From positions 1 through 64,000 of the forward strand of contig UQUU01000007.1 of the NCBI GenBank assembly GCA_900544275.1: a DNA stretch of 64,000 bases, written 5' to 3'. The notes beneath the pieces are model-generated. The model did not search any database and was not told the DNA's origin. It saw only the letters and a program-made list of their open reading frames with translations. This DNA is from an uncultured Succiniclasticum sp. Its GTDB lineage: Bacteria; Bacillota; Negativicutes; Acidaminococcales; Acidaminococcaceae. The translations under genes were made by a program, and so were the position numbers. Positions within the stretch are counted from its first letter, which is position 1. Every line of letters starts with the position of its first letter. Below, in pieces: positions 61,304 through 64,000 of this stretch.

Positions 61304-61792
61304 TCATACAGGGATAAATTCCACCTGCGGCGCTTCTCCCTGTTGCAGCGTCAGGACCGCAAAGCTTGCCTTGCTTCCTTCTCTGGGACGAGAGGGACTG
61401 CCCGGGTTGATCAGCCACACGCCATTGCTCTGTTCAAAGACCGGCACATGGATATGACCGAAGATTACAATATTCTGTTCCAGCTTTTTTCCCCACCAGC
61501 CCAGTTCCTTTATGGAACGCATTTCGTTCATGTAAAGATGGCCGTGCGTCAACCACAGTTTATAGCCTTCTTCTTCCAGAAAAATATCCGGTTTCGCCGT
61601 AACCGAGCCGCGCATCACATCACAATTCCCGGCTACAGAATATACAGGCGCCTGTACCATTTCCTGAAAATATTCGCCATCGATCCCATAATCGCCGCCG
61701 TGCAGCCAATATTTGACAGGCGGGGCCTTTAAGGCTACTTTCCGCATGGCAGGCAGGCTACCGTGGGTGTCACTTAAAATGCCGATTCTCAT
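61304..61792 (-). CDS. yfcE: YfcE/MJ0936-type metallophosphoesterase
   Basis: A 162-aa calcineurin-like phosphodiesterase. GILSDTHGSL (about 4-13), HGGDYG (about 31-36), VAGNCD (about 54-59), LTHGHLY (about 76-82) and FGHIHVP (about 112-118) bind the two metals. The physiological substrate is unknown. It follows rdgB, its usual partner, by about 100 bp. Confidence 0.92.
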   Translation of the reverse strand: MRIGILSDTHGSLPAMRKVALKAPPVKYWLHGGDYGIDGEYFQEMVQAPVYSVAGNCDVMRGSVTAKPDIFLEEEGYKLWLTHGHLYMNEMRSIKELGWWGKKLEQNIVIFGHIHVPVFEQSNGVWLINPGSPSRPREGSKASFAVLTLQQGEAPQVEFIPV

Positions 61793-61894
61793 AATTTGTC
61801 CGATTTCTCATAAACCCTGTCGCTTCTCATAACTTGTTCCGCAACCTATAAGCAGTATGCTGATGCATCATTTTTCCTGCAACTCAGCAGTCGT

Positions 61895-62485
61895 TCAGCG
61901 AATCTTTTTCCAGTTCGCAACCAGTTTTTTTACCGCTTTCCCCCGATGACTGATCTTGTTCTTTTCCTCCGCCGTCGCCTCTCCCAATCCCTTATGAAGC
62001 TCGGTGGACCAAAACAAAGGATCGTAGCCAAACCCGTTTTCTCCCATAGGTTCATGCAACAGCATCCCTTCGCAGGTTCCATCTGATTCGGCTATAATAC
62101 GACCTTCCGGATCCGATAGCGCCAAAGCGCAGCGGAAACGGCAGACACGGGAGACCTGAAATTTCATCTGCTGCAAAAGCAGCGCGTTGTTTTCAGCATC
62201 GGTCGCTTCTTCCCCGGCAAATCTGGCGCTATGCACCCCGGGGGCCCCGTCCAGGGCTTTTACTTCCAGACCGCTGTCATCGGCTAAACAATATTCATGC
62301 AGATTTTTAGCATAATAACCGGCCTTCAATTTCGCATTGGCAGCAAACGTCCGCCCTGTTTCATTGGGCGCCACCATTTGCGGATAGTCTGCCAGACACT
62401 TAAGTGTGACCGGCACGTCTTTAAACATCTCTTTGATCTCTTCCAACTTGCCCGGATTGGAAGTCGCTATGACCAGTGTTTCCAT
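61895..62485 (-). CDS. rdgB: XTP/dITP diphosphatase RdgB
   Basis: House-cleaning enzyme removing non-canonical purine nucleotides. VIATSNPGKLEEIKEMF (5-21), LADDSGLEVKALDGAPGVHSARFAG (about 66-90) and GFGYDPLFW (about 151-159) are diagnostic; SHRGKAVKKL ends the domain. The 196 aa length is normal. AAAGGGG precedes ATG. Confidence 0.96.
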   Translation of the reverse strand: METLVIATSNPGKLEEIKEMFKDVPVTLKCLADYPQMVAPNETGRTFAANAKLKAGYYAKNLHEYCLADDSGLEVKALDGAPGVHSARFAGEEATDAENNALLLQQMKFQVSRVCRFRCALALSDPEGRIIAESDGTCEGMLLHEPMGENGFGYDPLFWSTELHKGLGEATAEEKNKISHRGKAVKKLVANWKKIR

Positions 62486-62520
62486 GAATACACCCCTTTA
62501 ACTACAGCTTTTTGCAACTA

Positions 62521-62650
62521 CAGCTTTAGCCAATTTTTGAATGATCCCGCAGCATTTTGCTCACAGGCACCACACGCTTTTTCGTACTTTCTTCACGCTT
62601 TTTATGCTTTTGCGTGTCTTTTTATGTTTTTACATGCTTTTTTCTATGGT
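62521..62650 (-). repeat. A-rich degenerate short repeats between genes
   Basis: The minus strand has recurring units of the form AAAAAGCATG, AAAAACATAAAAAG, CGCAAAAGCATAAAAAGCGTG, in the 170-bp gap between rdgB and the upstream gene. T is scarce in it. No gene or hairpin seen. Confidence 0.5.
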
Positions 62651-62655
62651 TACTT

Positions 62656-63189
62656 TTATTGTAAAATCAGAGCCTGCAGTTCTTCCCGGGTCAGTAGGAT
62701 ATTCTCTTTATTGTGGAACAATTCCATACGCCCTCTGCGCTCCACATATAAGGCGATTTCCACATCCGGCAGCCCCAGAACTGCGTCTTTGGCAGTCTTT
62801 TTCCCATTGCGGGGCGTCACTTCCAACGTTATGGTCAAATGACCCGCTTCGCCGGGCGCGACCAGACGCGCTTCAAAGTAGTCGTCGGTCCGGGGCGCGG
62901 CAGGATGGTTCACCCTACCCCGCATCAGAGCGCCTTCATATTGTTCGTCCGGCAAGTAGATACGCACGAAAGCGTCCAGAAAAATACCTTCGTCACCGCT
63001 TTTGTTTTTATAAGGCACCTCAATGCTGAAAGTACATTTTTCCTCCGTCAGAGAAAGTAATTTAGCCGCTGTTCTCTTTTCCCTGAAAAAGGCCAGTTTC
63101 TTGTCTGAGGCTGCATGAGACGAGATCAGACGCAGCGTAAATAAAACGACCAGTACCGCGAGTACCAGTAGTATCCCTGCTACAACCAT
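62656..63189 (-). CDS. Membrane-anchored protein, function unknown
   Basis: A 177-aa protein with one N-terminal hydrophobic helix (about 2-23); the rest looks like a beta-sandwich with alternating strands (TFSIEVPYKNKSG, FLDAFVRIYLPDEQ, HLTITLEVTPRNG). No family recognised. GGAGGAAAA precedes ATG. It begins 15 bp after the F420-ligase-like gene, so the two are probably cotranscribed. Confidence 0.75.
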   Translation of the reverse strand: MVVAGILLVLAVLVVLFTLRLISSHAASDKKLAFFREKRTAAKLLSLTEEKCTFSIEVPYKNKSGDEGIFLDAFVRIYLPDEQYEGALMRGRVNHPAAPRTDDYFEARLVAPGEAGHLTITLEVTPRNGKKTAKDAVLGLPDVEIALYVERRGRMELFHNKENILLTREELQALILQ

Positions 63190-63204
63190 TCTATTTTCCT
63201 CCGC

Positions 63205-63849
63205 TTATTGCGCTTTATGATAGTTTTTAATAATGCAGATCGGGGTTTTTTGGCTGCCATTGCCGAACGGATTATTAATCAGGATCTGCGCTATTTTATC
63301 CGGATCCACGCCGTCGGTCCACCCAATGACCGCCGCCCGTTTCAGGTCATTGACATCGGCAATTACCGCGCCGTAAACACCGCAGGCTTCCTGCAGCGTT
63401 TTCACCACCTTGAACGGATCTTTCGGGCCGTAGACGATATGTTTGTCATAGGGCGGCATCGTACCGGTCACATCATCGATCAGCCGTGCCTGATAGCCCG
63501 CCATCTGGTAAAATACACCTTTTTTCCCCAGTAATTTGGTAAAAGCCCCCACAATAAAGGCCCACAATACTTTCGCATTACTTTCCGTGTCGATCAGGGC
63601 CTGCATGCAATACCAGCCGCTGATACTGCCATAGGAAGGGAAAAAATGACATAATAACTTGGCCAGGAACCCCGGCTTGAATTCTTCACAGCGTTTCGCC
63701 ATCCCCTGAGTGATCGCCACCACGCTTTCCGCCGTGCAGATCACATCATCCGGGCCAAATTTTCCTTTGCCGTATTCTTTTACCGCTTCCACGATATCAT
63801 CCCTTGAGGTGAGGATGCGTGTAGGAACCGGAACAATTTCATACTCCAT
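63205..63849 (-). CDS. F420-0:L-glutamate ligase-like protein
   Basis: A 214-aa protein resembling the CofE/FbiB ligase fold: PTRILTSRDDIVEAV (about 9-23), GPDDVICTAESVVAITQG (about 33-50) and AVIADVNDL, then AAVIGWTDGVDPDKIAQILINNPFGNGSQKTP near the C-terminus. Canonical coenzyme F420 synthesis is not expected in this organism, so the substrate is unclear. I start at ATG 63849 (MEYEIVPVPTRIL), with AGGAG 8 bases upstream; a GTG at 63858 abuts the SD and is unlikely. Confidence 0.75.
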   Translation of the reverse strand: MEYEIVPVPTRILTSRDDIVEAVKEYGKGKFGPDDVICTAESVVAITQGMAKRCEEFKPGFLAKLLCHFFPSYGSISGWYCMQALIDTESNAKVLWAFIVGAFTKLLGKKGVFYQMAGYQARLIDDVTGTMPPYDKHIVYGPKDPFKVVKTLQEACGVYGAVIADVNDLKRAAVIGWTDGVDPDKIAQILINNPFGNGSQKTPICIIKNYHKAQ

Positions 63850-63869
63850 GAATGACACTCCTGTTTTTT

Positions 63870-63990
63870 CTTTTCCTGCTATGCGGTTTTCCTGTTTTCT
63901 TCTTTATCCCGTTTCTCTGTTCTGTCTGTTTATCTGCTTTCCCTGCTTATCCGGGTGGCCTGTTTCTCTGTTTTCGCTTCTGCCAGATAG
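63870..63990 (-). repeat. ACAG-rich, T-poor leader sequence
   Basis: The minus strand repeats short units such as GAAAACAG, AGAAACAGG, AAAGCAGATAAACAG, AGAACAGAGAAAC and GAAAACAGG without a constant period. It resembles the repeats before rapZ. Confidence 0.45.
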
Positions 63991-63998
63991 GCCTGATT
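63930..63998 (-). CDS. Possible C-terminal end of a gene cut by the window edge
   Basis: A frame open from the right edge reads NQAYLAEAKTEKQATRISRE and ends with TAA at 63930-63932. It may be the tail of an upstream gene, but it coincides with the repetitive ACAG-rich stretch, so this is weak. Confidence 0.2.
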   Translation of the reverse strand, partial: NQAYLAEAKTEKQATRISRESR

Positions 63999-64000
63999 TA

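Overview
The window reads as a chromosomal segment of a diderm Firmicute of the class Negativicutes (Veillonellales/Selenomonadales/Acidaminococcales type). The reasons are mixed signatures. The housekeeping genes are Firmicute-like (whiA-yvcK-rapZ, bioW, the SCIFF peptide and its maturase, a CpsB/CpsD phosphotyrosine pair). They sit beside outer-membrane export genes (Wza-like exporter, a Wzi-family beta-barrel ending in Phe). I cannot name the genus. Every convincing gene but one (sfsA, 56474-57175) is on the minus strand, so transcription runs from high to low coordinates.

Layout from left to right. 0.1-4.0 kb: yebC, ruvC, ruvA, ruvB and queH, with a promoter before yebC and a terminator between yebC and ruvC. 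4.2-6.6 kb: a stand-alone [FeFe]-hydrogenase of the atypical H-cluster type and a NYN-LOTUS protein. 6.8-12.7 kb: a very AT-rich block that looks like a phosphocholine (lic1-type) decoration locus: a BCCT transporter, a LicC-like cytidylyltransferase, a three-domain HTH/nucleotidyltransferase/choline-kinase fusion, an IS256-type remnant and LicD. 12.7-31.5 kb: a Wzx/Wzy-type surface polysaccharide cluster with flippase, polymerase, two glycosyltransferases and an initiating sugar transferase. It also holds a WbpA/E/D/B set for UDP-2,3-diacetamido-glucuronate, an aminotransferase plus a PglF/WbpM-type dehydratase, the chain-length/kinase/phosphatase/export set, and a Wzi-family outer membrane protein.

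31.8-33.6 kb: the SCIFF ranthipeptide precursor and its radical SAM maturase, separated by a hairpin terminator. 33.7-37.9 kb: rapZ, yvcK, whiA and a polysaccharide deacetylase. 38.2-42.6 kb: a complete bioD-bioA-bioW-bioF operon for making biotin from pimelate, read from a near-perfect sigma-70 promoter flanked by two BirA-like boxes. 43.0-45.7 kb: an accessory envelope module (small membrane ORF, zinc-ribbon membrane protein, secreted ankyrin protein, lipoprotein). A run of nine G lies in the spacer of its presumed promoter, which makes it a candidate for phase variation. 45.9-54.1 kb: a Cof-type phosphatase, a small membrane protein and uvrB-uvrA-uvrC. 54.2-64 kb: exonuclease III, an RlmI-like methyltransferase, sfsA, an unknown helical protein, two-subunit fumarase and malic enzyme (C4-acid metabolism, with a perfect 18-bp palindrome in the promoter), a YfcE-type phosphoesterase, RdgB, a membrane-anchored unknown and an F420-ligase-like protein.

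No rRNA, tRNA, CRISPR array, prophage or replication origin was recognised. Functional calls rest on motif recognition from the translated sequence; no database search was possible.
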